Part shown: in pieces, positions 25,700 through 38,879 of the stretch
Layout: every line of letters starts with the position of its first letter
How positions within the stretch are numbered: position 1 is the stretch's first letter
NCBI RefSeq assembly: GCF_963924245.1
Contig: NC_086287.1
Coordinates: 49,228,906 to 49,292,905, forward strand
Direction of reading: 5' to 3'
DNA length: 64,000 nucleotides
DNA from: Chroicocephalus ridibundus
Lineage: Eukaryota > Chordata > Aves > Charadriiformes > Laridae
Notes under the pieces: model-generated
What the model saw: the letters and a program-made list of their open reading frames with translations, nothing else
Databases searched by the model: none
What the model was told of the DNA's origin: nothing
Made by a program: the position numbers and the translations under genes

Positions 25700-28620
25700 C
25701 TGAAAATGGAATGAATTTGAACTGTTAGCCTGAAACCTTTGTTGAAACCACACAGCACTAAAGAAAATCAAACATCTCTGATTATTGGTTCAGAATAGCA
25801 ACGCGACTATAGGCATCCCTTACCAGGGAATTATCTGATACAAATTTGTCACACAAGCTTTTCCTTTTTAAAATATTATTTTCTCGTGAATGCTGCTTGA
25901 CTGTTTTATGGTTATGGAACTAAGTTTTGAACCATTCTGGGTGTGAACCAAACCCACTTCAGCTGCAACTGAACACAGACTGGGAGCCTGCATGCTGCAC
26001 GCCCCAGGACGCACAGCCAGGAGCCGGCAATGTTGGATGTCTGATCTCACTTGCTGAAAACACTCTGGATTACTGGCCATACCGGAGCAGCACCTGAAGG
26101 CTCCGATTGCAGAGGCACCCAAGAAGGCACAGTCTTTGTTCTGAAAAGTTTGCCTGTTAGCATCTGGCAAGATGCAATAAATAAATAACAAATGGTACAG
26201 GAGTGAAGGGCAACAAAGGCAGTAATAAGATCAGATGGTTAGAGGGCCATGATGTGCACAGTTTAAAAGTTTCCAAGGAAGAATGAAGAGAATTCTGCTA
26301 TAAATTAAAGTCAATATCTGCAGAACATGCATTTAGACAAAGTGCAGAATCATGCATTTGGCTTGATCAGTTTTTCTATGATAAGCCTTCAAATTCAAAA
26401 AGTTGCATAAATCACTCCTAATAACGGAGATCTGAGCACAAATAATGGCACAGATTAATGGGGAATGAGTAGTGAGGTTATGGGGGCTTTAATTCCTATC
26501 TGCATATTAGCACCCACTGATGTGGTAAACAATCTCATATAGTGAGTCGCAGCCTCCTGCAACTGAGACATGCAGAGGGAAAAGGGATTCCTTTTTCTAA
26601 CAGCTGTGAGGTGAAAAAGGAAGCTTTATGGGCTCAAAGCAGCAGCAGAGTTCTCTTGCTGAGGGCCTCGGTGACAAAACTGTTTGTTTACACAGAGCTA
26701 GGGTGACGCAATGGCATGCTGAGACCATTCAGGACAGTGAATCTGGTAAAACTTCTGAAAATCAGGAAACAAAGAGTTAAGTGTTTTATCTCAATCCCTT
26801 GAATTTAAGAAATACAGCCATAACGTATATGTTCAGGCAGCTTTAACTTGCTTCCTTGGAGCAGGCGGTAACAGCCAACAGGAATTCTCTCTGCTCGTTG
26901 TTCCAGTTATAGACATAATCCTTGCTACAGCTGGAGCCTCCTGGCAGGCTGGGCTTTATTATGGGGAATTCTAGACCTCTACTACAAGGGGGCATGAGGT
27001 CCTGCTGATAGCCATCTCTGTCATCAAAGGGAAAAAATGCATGTACTTTGATTTCATTTCTATATCAGTACTGGGACACAGAGATCTCCTTGCTGCAAGG
27101 GCTGTCACCAGCTACCCTGGTGTTTAATGATGAGCAAGAGAGAGGGTCATGTTAGCTAGCATCATCTACATGCATGTGAAAGGTTGTAAAAAGGTGAAAG
27201 GGCTGCAGCATTTGACAGATGTGATTTCCTTTCTGGTTTTGAGTGTAGGGCTGGTGGAGATGGTTGCTATTCTGCAAGTTCAAGGCCCGAGTGCAAGCCT
27301 GCACAGTATGCATGAATTGCTGATTGGGAAGAAGAAGGTTGAGTCCAGGTGGTACAGACATTTAACTTTTCCCTTCCTGTTTTTCAGAAATCTACATTTT
27401 ACTTAGCTTTTGGGGAGATTGCAGGATTCTGCAGGTTAACTTCAGTTTTTGTCTTTTTGCCCTCAATGCAAAAAGAAACATTATTTTTAGGAAGTCATTA
27501 CTGTTCAGTATTTTCTTGTTCCATTGGTTTAATACAGTTACTCTCAGTACTTGCTCAGAGCTTTACACATGCAGAAATGACAGAACATAATGCTGGAAAT
27601 CCACCTCCTCTACCCCTAAATGGCAAGGATTAATGGCTTCTGGGGTCCTCCACGGGCTTCTGCTCCTGCAGAAAGGGCTCTCAAGAGCAGTGGAGAGCAG
27701 ACAGAGGTGCTTAGAACCACCCAGAGGAGCCACAAATTGGTTCAGGCTGGTGGGCATTGCATAGCACTGAGTTGAGAGCCCCGTGCTGCAGGCCCCTCGG
27801 GGAGGTGACCAAGGCTGGACCCATCAGATACTCTCACAGGTCAGTTGATCCTGTTGTCCCTGAGGGCTCAGGTGAACCAGCTCTGGGAAGAGCTGGAGTG
27901 ACAATGTCTGGTCTGACAAGCTGGTTGCTCCAGCTGGTGGCTGCCCATTGCAGTAAGGTGAATAATATCTGGCATATAGAAACCTGTTATTCACTCCTAG
28001 TTTTGGAGGGTGACATCTATGGATGCTGATACTGTTCAGTACTCCATAAAAACCTTTTACGCATGCCTATAAACATGAATTGCAAGACGAACAATTATGT
28101 GTACAGAAAGGACTACTGAATTTGGCTAAAAGCACATTGTGTATACATTGGCAGACAGAGTTACAAGGAGACTGTAACATTTACCTTTCTTAATGAAAAA
28201 ATCCCTTAGAAGAGGTAATTCAATTAGTGCTCCAACTTGTTTTAATAGTTACTGTATTTAAGCCATTTCAGTAGCATCCTACAGTTTTATGAGGCCATAA
28301 TCTGATTCCCAAAAGGAAGAACTGTGAGGACAAGTAAGGCGGTGAAATGGGAGCACTATTCCTGGTGTGAAAAACTTCACATGGGGCTGTGCAAATAATT
28401 GACTTCTTGGTTTGCTTGCTGAACCAGGTGAAAAAAATCAGGCAGGCCAGCAGCAGTGAGAAAAGAAAACCAATTCACTTGCTTGTTGATCAAATCGGAT
28501 CAACACAGAGTGAGGAAACAGGGGAATATAATTTCTTAGGTGAGTGTCCTCAAATAAGGTAAAAAAATATAACGTCCTTCTTTTGGAGGTATTCCACGCT
28601 CTAGAAAAGATTTGACAAGA
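25700..28620. other. Non-coding DNA with a GC-richer stretch, no gene seen
   Basis: 27.6-27.95 kb is GC-richer and carries short open frames on both strands, none with a recognisable domain. A perfect 8-bp stem hairpin sits at 27877-27896. The rest is ordinary AT-rich DNA. Confidence 0.5.
27877..27896. other. Perfect inverted repeat, 8-bp stem
   Basis: 'ccagctct', loop 'ggga', 'agagctgg': a perfect 8-bp stem with a 4-base loop. Stems of this size occur by chance in tens of kilobases, and no function is claimed. Confidence 0.85.
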
Positions 28621-28627
28621 CACCAAG

Positions 28628-28705
28628 TCAAGGGTATGGCACGGGTGATTAGGACATTCACCTCAGATGTGAGCCATTTGAGCAGCCGCATCTCTGCCGA
28701 TGGGT
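28628..28705 (+). repeat. Possible tRNA-derived SINE relic
   Basis: 'gggtgattaggacattcacc' followed by 'tcagatgtgagccatttgag' and 'cagccgcatctctgccgatg' follows the order of a tRNA-derived amniote repeat ('agtggttagggcactcacctgggatgtgg...tctgcctgatg'). The match is partial and there is no tail, so it is scored low. Confidence 0.32.
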
Positions 28706-30236
28706 GTTTGATTATGGAACAGCTTCAGAAAAACAAATCCTTCTGAGTCTTAATCTACTGTTCAGAATGAAGACACTACTAGCTTCTGGGTTTTGCAAAG
28801 CTGGTACTGAAACAGTTTCCATGTTGGGAGGTTGACCCCTGCCTGGGTCTTTATTTAGTGAAACTCCTTTTTGCTGAAAAAAATGTTCCCAGCACATTTC
28901 ATGTACATAGTCGTAAATTATAGGGCAGAAAACTGCAGGTAATTAACTTTGCTCCTGAATTTAAGCATTTCCTAGATTATAGGTCTGTACTTAGAGGGAA
29001 CTGTAAATTGAGTTCACAAGAGGTACATTTTTCAGAAAGTCCTTAGGCTCTTTGAATGTTTTACTTCAGAGATCTCATCTGGAAATACACTGATTTGGGC
29101 ATAATAAGATGTATCCCTCGAACCTTTGAAACAAGACTCCTATGAATTCCTGCATCGTCCTGAACTTTCTTTTTCAGCTTGCTAATGCTCAAAGCTGAAC
29201 TATCCTGAACTTTCATTTACAACTCATTTTCAACCAGGACTCCATCCTGATATATTATGAATGTTGAAAAGGTTCTAAAGATTTTCCTCCTTCCTTTTTT
29301 CCTGGCCAAACTCAGCATCTGTTCCTGGGGCCCCAGTGCAGAGTGTTCAAGCAGAAGAAACAAGTCCCAGACATTTTGCAAACCCTTTCTTCCAGAAGGT
29401 TTCTTGACCCATTGTGATAGGCTTAAGTGAATAAAATTACTGAGGCAAACTCCAAATAAGAACCCAGATCTAAATCCTGCTTTTCATGGTTCTTGAACCA
29501 CTAAGTTGAACAATTGTTTTTCTGGTTGTTTTATGGTTTACAGAAGACATGGTAATCACCCACAATGTTTAGAGATGTTCAGATTATTCTGCATTTAATA
29601 AGGGGATTCTAGTTTTTCACACACAGTTAGAAGGACTGTTTGTTGTGTTTAAAACAGGGTACAAAAGTTCATAGCTAATTGAAAGATGCGTATAATGAAT
29701 TACTTATGAAAAGGAAAAGCCTGCATAATGTTCTTTTCTAGGGATGGCTCTCTGTCATTCGTGTGCCATGTTCATGTAAAGCTCTAAAGCAGTCACACTG
29801 GAAATAAGTAATTATCCAAGCTAGTGGTGCACAGAGGGATTCACAGGTAATGTTTACAGTCTTCTCTGGGAAACTGAATTCCTCTTCTTCATACTTCTTC
29901 TCTCCTCTTTCCTTTTCCTCTCTGTCTACTCCACATAGCAATGCATGTGCTCTGTGCAAAGGGATGATCCTTCCCAAGGAAGTGTTTTTGGAACATTAAA
30001 AGAATGGAAAAAGGTCCCAAGAAAATTCCATTGTCATATGTTTGGTTTTCCAGTGCAGTAGAGATCTGGAAAATACAATGTAGTTTCAAAGGCTCTGGCT
30101 GTGTCATCTCAGACTTTGATTTCCTCAGTTCTACGAGATTTAGTAATCCTAGGTTTGGTCTCTACTGGAATGGAAAATTTCTAATTTCATGATCAGGCAC
30201 GTCAGGGAGGGAGTCTTCTTAAACCTATACAGACTG

Positions 30237-30267
30237 ACCCACCCACCCACGCACCCACGCACAGACA
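30237..30267. repeat. CCCA/CGCA simple repeat
   Basis: The sequence 'acccacccacccacgcaccc' followed by 'acgcacag' is a short tetranucleotide array with C-to-G interruptions. Confidence 0.88.
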
Positions 30268-31780
30268 CAAAAGGTAGCTGCTTTTAATCTGCATAACTGC
30301 AATTTTGGGATTATGCACTGGTCAATTCCTATTGATGAAGTAATTTTCTGCTATTATGAGGCTATGTATATTGATCTTGAAATAACCAACAAATCTAAGA
30401 GTAGTTATTTGGGACGCAAGAAAGTGAGAAGTCTGGTTTGCAGATAACAACAAGTAATTTATCCTGCTAAGCGTCTTCTTAAAGGTAATCAATAATGTCA
30501 CTGGGATGAAGAATTACATCATTTTGTAAGGATCCTTCTGAACTGGTATGATTCATTGGTGCTGCTTTTTTTTTGGGGTGGTATGGCACAGCACTCTGCA
30601 AGTCTTAGGATGGGGCTTACAAAAGCTTTGTTCCCAGCCTACACTTGACATACACCACACCACTTTATCAAATTCAGTATTGCTTTTTTCTTTTTCCTCC
30701 GGCATAACAATTAGTTAACAAAAGAGAGCTGATTGAATTAGCATGGCGTGTGAGGAGAAATGAACGTGGATCTTTGATCTCACTGTGTTTGCTCTATAAA
30801 ACTGAGAAATCTTGTGTGTTAAGGTAGTGCCTGCTGACAATTGTATCACAGAAAAATGTATACATAATTAATTTTCACATACCTTCCTTCATAGTAAGGG
30901 TTACTAGCAACCTTAAGGAGAAAGGCAGAAGAGAAAGTGACAGTGCTTTCACAGAGCTGACTGCAAAAGAGATTGCAAGCAGGCAAGTGGGGAATTTTAA
31001 AGAGATTGAATGATACTGTGGAATAAGATACAATATAAAAACCTTAACATGTCAGGATTTTTTACAATAGTTACTGTAAAGACAGTTTCTCTTTTGGGAA
31101 AACTCACAACCTTGGAAGCATTTGTAACAGTATCAAGAACATCTTTTTCTTAAGCAGTACTATCTTGCAGCATACGTTCATCAGATCTTGTAAGATAACC
31201 AGGTTCAGGCAGTCAGTATTTGACTGAGGACACCCAGAAAGAACATTTACGGCTGAATGGATGTTAGAAATCTGTAGGTGGCATTTTTCTTCTGACACAG
31301 AATGAGCTGTGTGGTCGAAAAGATGTACTTCAGCAAGGTCTACAAGTGTGCTGATTACAGATACTGTGCTCAATTCGTGGGGGGCTACGCGCACCATGCA
31401 AAAATTTCACTTTAAGTAATTCAGTTGAGTCTTTTCAGCTTTCCTTGGTGTTTTCAGTGTTCTTCTTTGCTTCCTTTTCTAGGAGGCTTTCCAGCTGTCA
31501 TTTGCGTTCCTAGGGGCATCCTCCAGTAGTGGCTTTGCTGTGGTGAACAAAATAATCTAAAGCTTGCGCACCATTTTATATTGTGTTAAGTTTGTGAATA
31601 CAACCTAGGCACTGTGTAGACTCTGGCTGTGCAAACCTAGCTCTGAGAGAACTGATTCAATTTAAATGTCGAGTTAAAGGAGAATCTCCAACTGTTAAGG
31701 AAGGTGACAAAAGTCTTGCATTGTTCTGATATTGTTCATTAAAAGGCATTGCTTTCCCGTGGTTACAGATGCACACGCAT

Positions 31781-31800
31781 TATATACACTGGTGTATATA
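31781..31800. other. AT-rich palindrome, 9-bp stem
   Basis: 'tatatacac', loop 'tg', 'gtgtatata': a perfect 9-bp inverted repeat inside a CA/TA-rich patch. It is probably a simple-sequence by-product. Confidence 0.85.
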
Positions 31801-34040
31801 TATGCATACACAAAGGCACACACCAGATGATTGTATCATAAAATTATAAGAAGCTTTGGGAACCTGTTTGATTCATGCAGAATCTGTTTCCGCTCTTTGA
31901 TTCGTAAGGGAGTAGCTGAGCCGCCTCCTGAGGATGAATAACGAGAGTTCATGTTTCTGGGACCACTGCTCCATGGAACTAAGAAACGATTTGGAAAGAG
32001 GCTGAATGAAGAGAAGATGAGTGGAAAATGGAGATCCAGGTGGCAAAACCTGCTAGTGTGTGGAGGCTAGATCCTGCTACCTCCAGCTAAAGTTTTAGTG
32101 TTCAGACTTTCTGAAAAGCTTGCTTGTAAGAAGGAAGTTTGTTTCCCATTCCCCTCCTAGTGACAGTTGAGATCAGCACTCCCATCTAATTAGCTAATTG
32201 CTTTTTTCATAATAATAAGACATGAATTGGCCAAAGACAGGCTTTTCTGGCAAGGAAAGGCAGGAAGAGTGGGCTTGTTATTAAAAATTCATATGAAAGC
32301 ATTATAAAGGAGGTGTATAGTTTTATGCTTATTTCCAAGCTAAAATACTGAAACAAACCTTTACTTGGATTTGGACTGAGGAAAACTTACTGATGTCTTT
32401 TCTTTTGGAAATTCTTTACATTCTCATGGCAAGTGTTTTTCCTCTTTTCTATTTTCTTATATTGTTATTCTCAAACTCAGAAGGTGCTTCCTTCATTTCC
32501 CAAATAAAAGGTTTGAGCATTCCTTATAACAAAACAGCACCACTCATCAGGACTTTCACTTCAAATGCTGTAATTTCTGCCTGGACTTATTCTGTTTGGC
32601 TTTGATAAACATAACCACCAGAGTGACCCTACGGCAGGAAACCATGTCCAAAGGCAGGGAGCTGGCTTTGATGCCTTCAAGCTGCTCTGGCCCAGCCATC
32701 TTTGGGAAGACAATCCCCTATGTAATGAGGCTCCACCTGAACCTGGGTGACCTGGAAATCAGGACTGATACTGATGTAAGCACATTTACTCCCATCTCTC
32801 CGTGCCTAAATGGGTGATGTCTGCTGGGGCTCCAATGAAAAATAGTTAGTTCGCAGTACAGGGAGGATCAGGCTGCAAGTTATTTTCACTGGAAATTCCT
32901 GTCCTTTTTAAGCGGTATCTTCTGTCTCACTGAGCAGACAGTAGAATTCACCATGGTTCAGAAACCCAAATCATGGTCTATGCCTCTCTTGAAGTCATTG
33001 TAACTAACTGCAAGGTAAGATATTTGTCAGTCTCTGAGTGTCTGAATCTGGCACTTTCATGTAAATGATATTCCTGTGGTTAAGGAAACGTTCAGAATAA
33101 ATGTAACAAAGCAACTTCCAAGCTCAGCTTTGACAGAACATATTATACTATTCAGCTTTCATACTCACATTAGCTAGCGTTCCCTCTAGATCTGCAAATT
33201 GCTTATATGGCCTTCATCCCTTTAGCGTTTCAGTACTCTAAGATATAATATGCACTCGATATTCAATTTAATGACTAACTTCTTGGCTAGAGAATTCATG
33301 GAAATTCCAAGTAGAGTGAGATTAATAGTTCTTACAGGCTGAATGGCTCAAGTGACTCTAAACAGGATATAGAGCTGGCTGATGATTCAAATTCAGCCTG
33401 GGTGAGTGGTTTCCAAAATTCTTCCTTTGACAAGTAAGGAACCGGATTATCTGCTGTGAAAGCAACAGGGATGAAAAGTCAAAAAGTTACTGGGAGTTGG
33501 CATGAAGGAGCTGTGCTTTAGCAAAAGAGGCTGCAGGGAGTTTCAGAAGAAACTCAGAATTATGGCACGTATGGTAGAATTGCTGGTGACCTTTTGGGCT
33601 GGAGTAGCGAGGTGTTGTATAAGCCTCCTCTGAGACGTGCCAATAGGTCTGTGCATGGGGGAGCCGGAATGGATGTAGCAAGGGGCTCTGTAGATCACTT
33701 TGAGGTGCACCAACAGAGTGGTGTGTGGGGAGTTCATATAAAACCTTCCCAACGTGCTGCTGGTGTCCTGCCACCAAGATTAAATCCTTGACTTTCTGCT
33801 CACTATATACACTCAGGATGAAATTTATGAACACATTACTGAGAAAAGAGTCCCCGATCCCCATACGAGCTGTATGTTTCTTTTGGCATCTCAGTTTCTT
33901 TCAGTGCTTAATCCCTCCTCACCTCCCCGCACTGTTTGTCTGCAGAGGCTTGTCAGCAGCTGAAAGAATATGGTTTCTAATACTTTAGATTAAGTAGAGC
34001 ATTTACATTTGGTGGGGTATTTTGTTGGGTTTTTTTCTGA

Positions 34041-34053
34041 TTTTTTTTTTTTT
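34041..34053. repeat. Poly-T tract (13 T)
   Basis: An uninterrupted T run, preceded by a second shorter run. No adjacent retroposon body is recognised. Confidence 0.9.
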
Positions 34054-34662
34054 AAGTGAGATATCATCTTTTGGATTTTAGATTATAAAATGCAAGAGGT
34101 TTTTTTTCATGAATTGAGGAAGGATGAAATGTTTGTTGTCAAAACTGTACTGTGAAATTGTGATTTGTAAGAGTTTAGCATTTATACTCATATATTTTTC
34201 ATGGCTGTTTCTATATTCAGTTACATATATATATATATTTGTAGGTGTCATAGTGGTCATAATGCAAATTGTGACATTGTCAATTTCAAAAACCAGAACA
34301 TATATCTTTTATAAAAATTTTAAATTGGCAAATTCTGCAGATCCCAGTAAATGCACACCCACACAATGAAGTAATGTGTTTACCTGGACTCGAAAAAAAA
34401 CTCAGAGAGAATTTTATGAACCTCATTGCTGCCTTCGGGTTTGCAAGGGATTTAAAAGCAGTATGTAGAAGCAGGCAGCCCTATCTCCTCAAAAATCACT
34501 GAGTTCCAAGGGGGCAGTACTGGGTAAGGACTTTGCTGTAAGGATTCAGTGCTGGGACACCTCTTGGCTTCCCTTGGCAACTTGAGAGCTGTGGATGGAG
34601 ACTGACACTCAGCCAGCTGTGGGAATCATTCACACCCTAATAGTGTGTTTTTCTTCTTTCTT

Positions 34663-35227
34663 TCTGCCCCTCTATTCTGCTCTGGTGAGACCTCACCTGG
34701 AGCACTGTGTCCAGCTTTGGAGTCCCCAGCATAAGAAGGACATGGACCTGTTGGAGCAAGTCCAGAGGAGGGCCACGAAGATGATCAGAGGGCAGGAGCA
34801 CCTCTCCTGCGAAGACAGGCTGAGAGAGTTGGGGTTGTTCAGCCTGGAAGAGAGAAGGCTCTGGGGAGACCTTATAGCAGCCTTCCAGTACCTAAAGGGG
34901 GCCTATATGAGAGATGGGGAGGGACTCTTTATCAGGGAGTAGAGTGATAGGACAAGGGATAATCGTTTTAAACTGAAAGAGGAGTAATTTAGATCAGACA
35001 TTAGGAAGAAATTCTTCACTGTGAGGGTGATGAGGCATTGGAACAAGTTTCCCAGGGAAGCTGTGGATGCGCCATCCCTGGAAGTGTTCAGGGCCAGGCT
35101 GGATGGGGCTTTGAGCAGCCTGGTCTAGTGGGAGGTGTCCCTGCCCATGGCAGGGGGGTTGGAACTAGGTCATTTTTAAGTTCCCTTCCAACACAAACCC
35201 TCCTAAAGTTCTTTGATTCTATGATTC
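34663..35227 (+). mobile_element. CR1 LINE, 5'-truncated copy
   Basis: A 565-bp forward-strand CR1 3' end. It begins at 'tctgcccctctattctgctc', runs through the ORF2 C-terminal segment and the 3' end ('gtctagtgggaggtgtccct', 'gcccatggcaggggggttgg'), and finishes with 'ttctttgattctatgattc'. It belongs to the same subfamily as the copy at 62.2 kb, with matching wording throughout, including 'gggggcctatatgagagatg'. CR1 usually inserts without long target-site duplications, and none is seen. The left edge abuts unrelated T/C-rich DNA. Confidence 0.96.
34667..34942 (+). pseudogene. CR1 ORF2 C-terminal remnant (reverse transcriptase tail)
   Basis: The frame encodes the C-terminal part of the CR1 ORF2 polyprotein, past the catalytic reverse-transcriptase core. 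Recognisable motifs are 'LYSALVRPHLEHC', 'LLEQVQRRATKMIRG', 'CEDRLRELGLFSLE' and 'DLIAAFQYLKGAY'. It stops at a TAG (34940-34942) after 'GEGLFIRE', although the family's frame continues past this point ('SDRTR...' is readable in the same frame after the stop). The catalytic YxDD box and the endonuclease are missing through truncation, so this cannot be an active element. Confidence 0.93.
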
Positions 35228-35229
35228 AA

Positions 35230-36230
35230 ACTAACTGTGAGGGAAGCCTGATGTATAATATATGTTTGGGGATACGCAGAGAGGGATGGAGCAAAGATAG
35301 GCAAAACAAGGATGTGTATAGGGAGACTCACAAAAGTTGTGAGGTAGGAAAATCAGCATTACAGCTGGCTACTCCCAACTTTGATGACATGTGCAGATGG
35401 AATGGAGTTGGCTCCAGAAGTATTTTATTTTTCTAATTTCACACTGACAATAACAAGAACTTGAGCTTGCCGATAACCACAGCTTCCTAACGAAAGTCTG
35501 AATACAGAAATGAAAAAAAGAGACAATATTCTTTTCACCTTTTTCAACACTTGCCCAACCAACCAGCAGACCTTTGAGTTAGCTTGGTGCCCTGTAGATG
35601 TTATGAAGATTCTTGTCAGGTATCAGGTCCTTTTTCCACAGATGAGGAGGTAGGAGTGGAACCTAAAATACTTTTGAAATATTCAGCCAGCTCTGGTTGA
35701 GGCAGGCTGTGTAAGGAAGGCTTGCTCTGCTGCCATTCTATAAGTAGTAGTCTTTATCTTTGCCCAGCCCTTGTTCTCCACGAATGTTATATGAGCTTAA
35801 AAATGAATTTTTAAAGTATTTATTTATTATTTATTTACCCACTTGTGTATTTTCTATCCCGTGAGAAAGACCTTCAAATACTAGATCACAACATGAGAAC
35901 ACGTTGGAGCATGTTGGAGCTGAAGTTGTGAATACACTTCAGAGAGATGACAGAGTTTCCCGTTTATATAATTCCTTTCATCACATAAAACAATGAATTA
36001 TTTATATGGTTGATATTGATTTACACAAAATGATGGGCTTTGAGCTTACTGTGACCACGCAAGAATATGAGATGTTTGAGTCATAATAAAAAGTTTCAGG
36101 AAGATTTTTAGACTGAGCTACAGTCTAAAAAGCAATCTAGCTCTTAGGGACATTTAAGAAAGATACAGAGAATGAAACACAGAGCATCTTTATGGCACTA
36201 TAGAAATCCATGCTGCAGTTGTGTGGTGTG
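35230..36230. other. Unique non-coding DNA, no gene seen
   Basis: AT-rich DNA between two CR1 insertions of very different age. No frame, RNA gene or repeat is recognised, apart from a short TTTATT-rich patch near 35815-35838. Confidence 0.55.
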
Positions 36231-36235
36231 CAGCC

Positions 36236-36590
36236 CTATTCCCCTCATCTCGAAAAAGGTATAATAGAATTGGAAAAGATTCATAAAAAGGTCTGGAATT
36301 GCTTCCACAGGAAGAGTGACTATGAGTCCTGGGACTCTTTGAGCCTGGAAAAGGTATGACAAGACGGAATGTGGCAGAGGTCTACAAAACCATGAGTGTC
36401 ACAGAGAAGGTGAACGCAGGCCAGTTGTTTGCTGTGTCTTCCAAGAGATGATCTAAGGTTGTCTAAAGGACCTACCAGGTGGCAATCCCCAAACTTTCCA
36501 CTGGAAGTGATACTTCATGTGCTGTAGATGTAAACTCTGGAACTCCGTCCCTAGGGTGCTGCAGATACTAAAAGTTGTGAGAAACAGTAT
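36236..36590 (+). mobile_element. Ancient CR1 LINE fragment (ORF2 tail)
   Basis: Wording follows an old CR1 branch common in turtles and crocodilians: 'ctcgaaaaaggtataataga' then 'attggaaaagattcataaaa' (after 'cccctcatctc'), 'tggcagaggtctacaaaacc' with 'atgagtgtcacagagaaggt', and 'ctctggaactccgtccctag'. These correspond to the frame pieces 'LEKIHKK', 'EVYKTMSV.EKV' and 'LWNSVP'. Indels and substitutions are frequent, much more than in the 34.7-kb copy, so the insertion is probably very old. The match is to remembered family wording and needs a library search. Confidence 0.66.
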
Positions 36591-36594
36591 CTTC

Positions 36595-38875
36595 CTTACT
36601 ACTTCTACCTTTATCCGCTCCGTGACTTTGGACATTATCTAACAGACTGGGCAGTGAGCTGATAGCTCCCAGCTAGCCTGCTGGAGTGATTCCTCTGGGG
36701 CGGCGAGGACTCACTAGTAAAGAACAACATAAAAACTCCGAAGACTGTCATGCAATGGTTCCCTTTAAAATGGACTGAAAGCAATCAAAGCAAATTGACT
36801 AACCAATGCAACTCACACTGGTGCTAAGCTCAAGAATGGTGCTCAGATACAATTGATCTCACATTTTTTGGTCAAGGAAGGACAGAATGGGATGAATTCT
36901 ACGTAGTCATTGCTTCAGACACCACTCCTGATGCAATGACAGCTTTACTTTCTACTGACACTTGATCAGGTCCTTGGGAAAAAAAAACAACAAACATTTT
37001 ATTTTGTGAATGATTACAGTTGTGGAATGAATCCCTGCTGCTGTCTTGAGTAAGCTGGCGCTGACTAACGTCCGCAGCTAGAAGGAAGGAATGTTTCGTA
37101 ATCTATAATCTCTCTCAGAAGATACAATTCCATCCACCACACTAAATCATGGTAAATGTTACCACTTGCCAAAAGTCTGAGATTAAGGCAATGGCATTTT
37201 CCCTTTCTTAACCCTGTTGCTTGTTCTTTGTTCATCTGTCTTTAAACAAACAAGCAAGCGAAACCAAATAAAAATGAAGCAAAATAAAATACTTTTCCAG
37301 GACAAACTTCTCTAGACTGCTACTGTAATTCACAGGTGCCTTTTTCTAGGATATTGAATGCAGTGAAACTTCACACAGAGAAACTTCATGCAAGAAATCT
37401 GTGCCAAATTAATATGTAATGGCTGTTGCTATTAGCCCATTCTAAGGCAAGGATGAAGAGACTGAAATTTTACTGTTCAAAAAAAAAGAAACTATTTTTT
37501 CGCAGTTGTGTAAGAGCATCTTTAGTTGTGCAAAGTGGTAAAGTGCTGACCAGAGCTGATTCCACCCCGTGGAGGGTGGCAGCAAGGGGCTCTGCCCTGT
37601 TCTTGCTCTTGTCTCCTCAGCCTGCTTCAGTTGAGGGATTCCTCCCCGAATTCCTGCCATCTTTCTTCAAGCATGAAGAGCCGTTTATTGCTTAGTCTTT
37701 TGTGATGCACTTACAATAGGGAATAAATTAAACTTTCCACAGCAAATAAAATTAAATTGTTTGTCTCTGAAGAGCAAAGCCCATGCATTTCTTTGAGTAA
37801 ACATTTTTGTTGCCGTGAAGTCTGCTTTCTATCTGGCGGTCTTAATGAAGCTGAGGTCACATTCTGCTGGGTGTTATACAGACCCTTTAAAAAAAAAAAT
37901 ATATATATACACACACAGACCTATATGTGTAGGTTTGTGGCTTATGATTACAAAGAATTAGAGAGGGAATGTCTTTTGTTAGAATCCACTGATAGTGAGA
38001 AAAATGAACAAGTTTGCGACACTCAAAATCCTCCGCTTGTTAGAACAGAAGCAACAAACTTCAAACTGAGCGCAAACTGGGATCAGCAACTCTAACGTAA
38101 TTTAATTATGCTAATCAGTTTGAGAGTCGGAGCGAAAAGGTGACTGGTATCCATGGAAGGGAAGACGTTAGCAAAGAGAGAGGTGAGAATGTTGTTAGCT
38201 CTGTGGGGGAGAAAGAGAGAGAAAGATAATTATCACCTAAGGAGATGGGTTATGGGGAAAATTGCAATGTGTACTATCCAGCCATATATTTAAAACCAAT
38301 AGCTACACAAAATATTTGTAGTCAAACCAGGTGAAGGGAAACAAAGGTGCAAAGATGTTTTTCTGTATCTTCCTCTGCTGTAACTTTCTGTAACAAATTG
38401 CTTCTCTCTCCGCTCCTGATGCACATCAATTCTTAAACAGAGAAAGCGTGGCCTAATGAGGTGAGGTAGCTTAACTCCAGCTGCCCTGTGAATAAATCAG
38501 CAACAGAGTTAGGAGCCTTGACCTCTCTCACCCTTGTGGCTCTCCCTGACATAACTCCTCGCTCTTGCTGGGGGCTGAAGTTGGATCTCAGCTGAAGTTT
38601 GTTTTCTTCTTCCCTGTTATTATGTGTGTCTGAAAACGTTGTTTTATTAGGCAGCTTTGCTTCTAAGAGAGAGAATAAAAAGTTGAAATAAAGGTTGAAG
38701 AATAAAATCCACCTCTGAACCTTGGAGCAGTGTGGAAATGAAAGCTGTCATGAAGAATGTCTGTCTTTTAAATTACTCTTCCATCACTCATCTTGGACAA
38801 TAAGCAAGCAGCTGGGTCTGGTGTAGCAGGTTCACTCTCTGGAGGAAAATGGTTTACGCAGGGTGGGAGTTTATA
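36595..38875. other. Unique non-coding DNA, no gene seen
   Basis: It contains an A-run/TA/CA composite simple repeat at 37889-37918 and a GA-rich patch at about 38205-38225. Open frames up to 112 codons (37757-38095, forward) have no recognised domain. Confidence 0.55.
37889..37918. repeat. Composite A-run / (TA)n / (CA)n simple repeat
   Basis: Eleven A, then 'tatatatata', then 'cacacaca'. One of only two poly-A runs of 11 or more that I noticed on this strand. Confidence 0.9.
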
Positions 38876-38879
38876 TTTC

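Larger units (their letters stand above)
28710..34655. other. Unique AT-rich non-coding DNA, no gene seen
   Basis: It includes a CCCA/CGCA simple repeat at 30237-30267, a palindrome at 31781-31800 and a poly-T tract at 34041-34053. A 125-codon reverse frame (33487-33864) is the longest and its translation is not recognised. No transposon is visible before the CR1 at 34.66 kb. Confidence 0.55.

Noticed and set aside
33487..33864. 125-codon reverse frame
   Set aside because: The translation is not recognised and the other strand is open in the same place.
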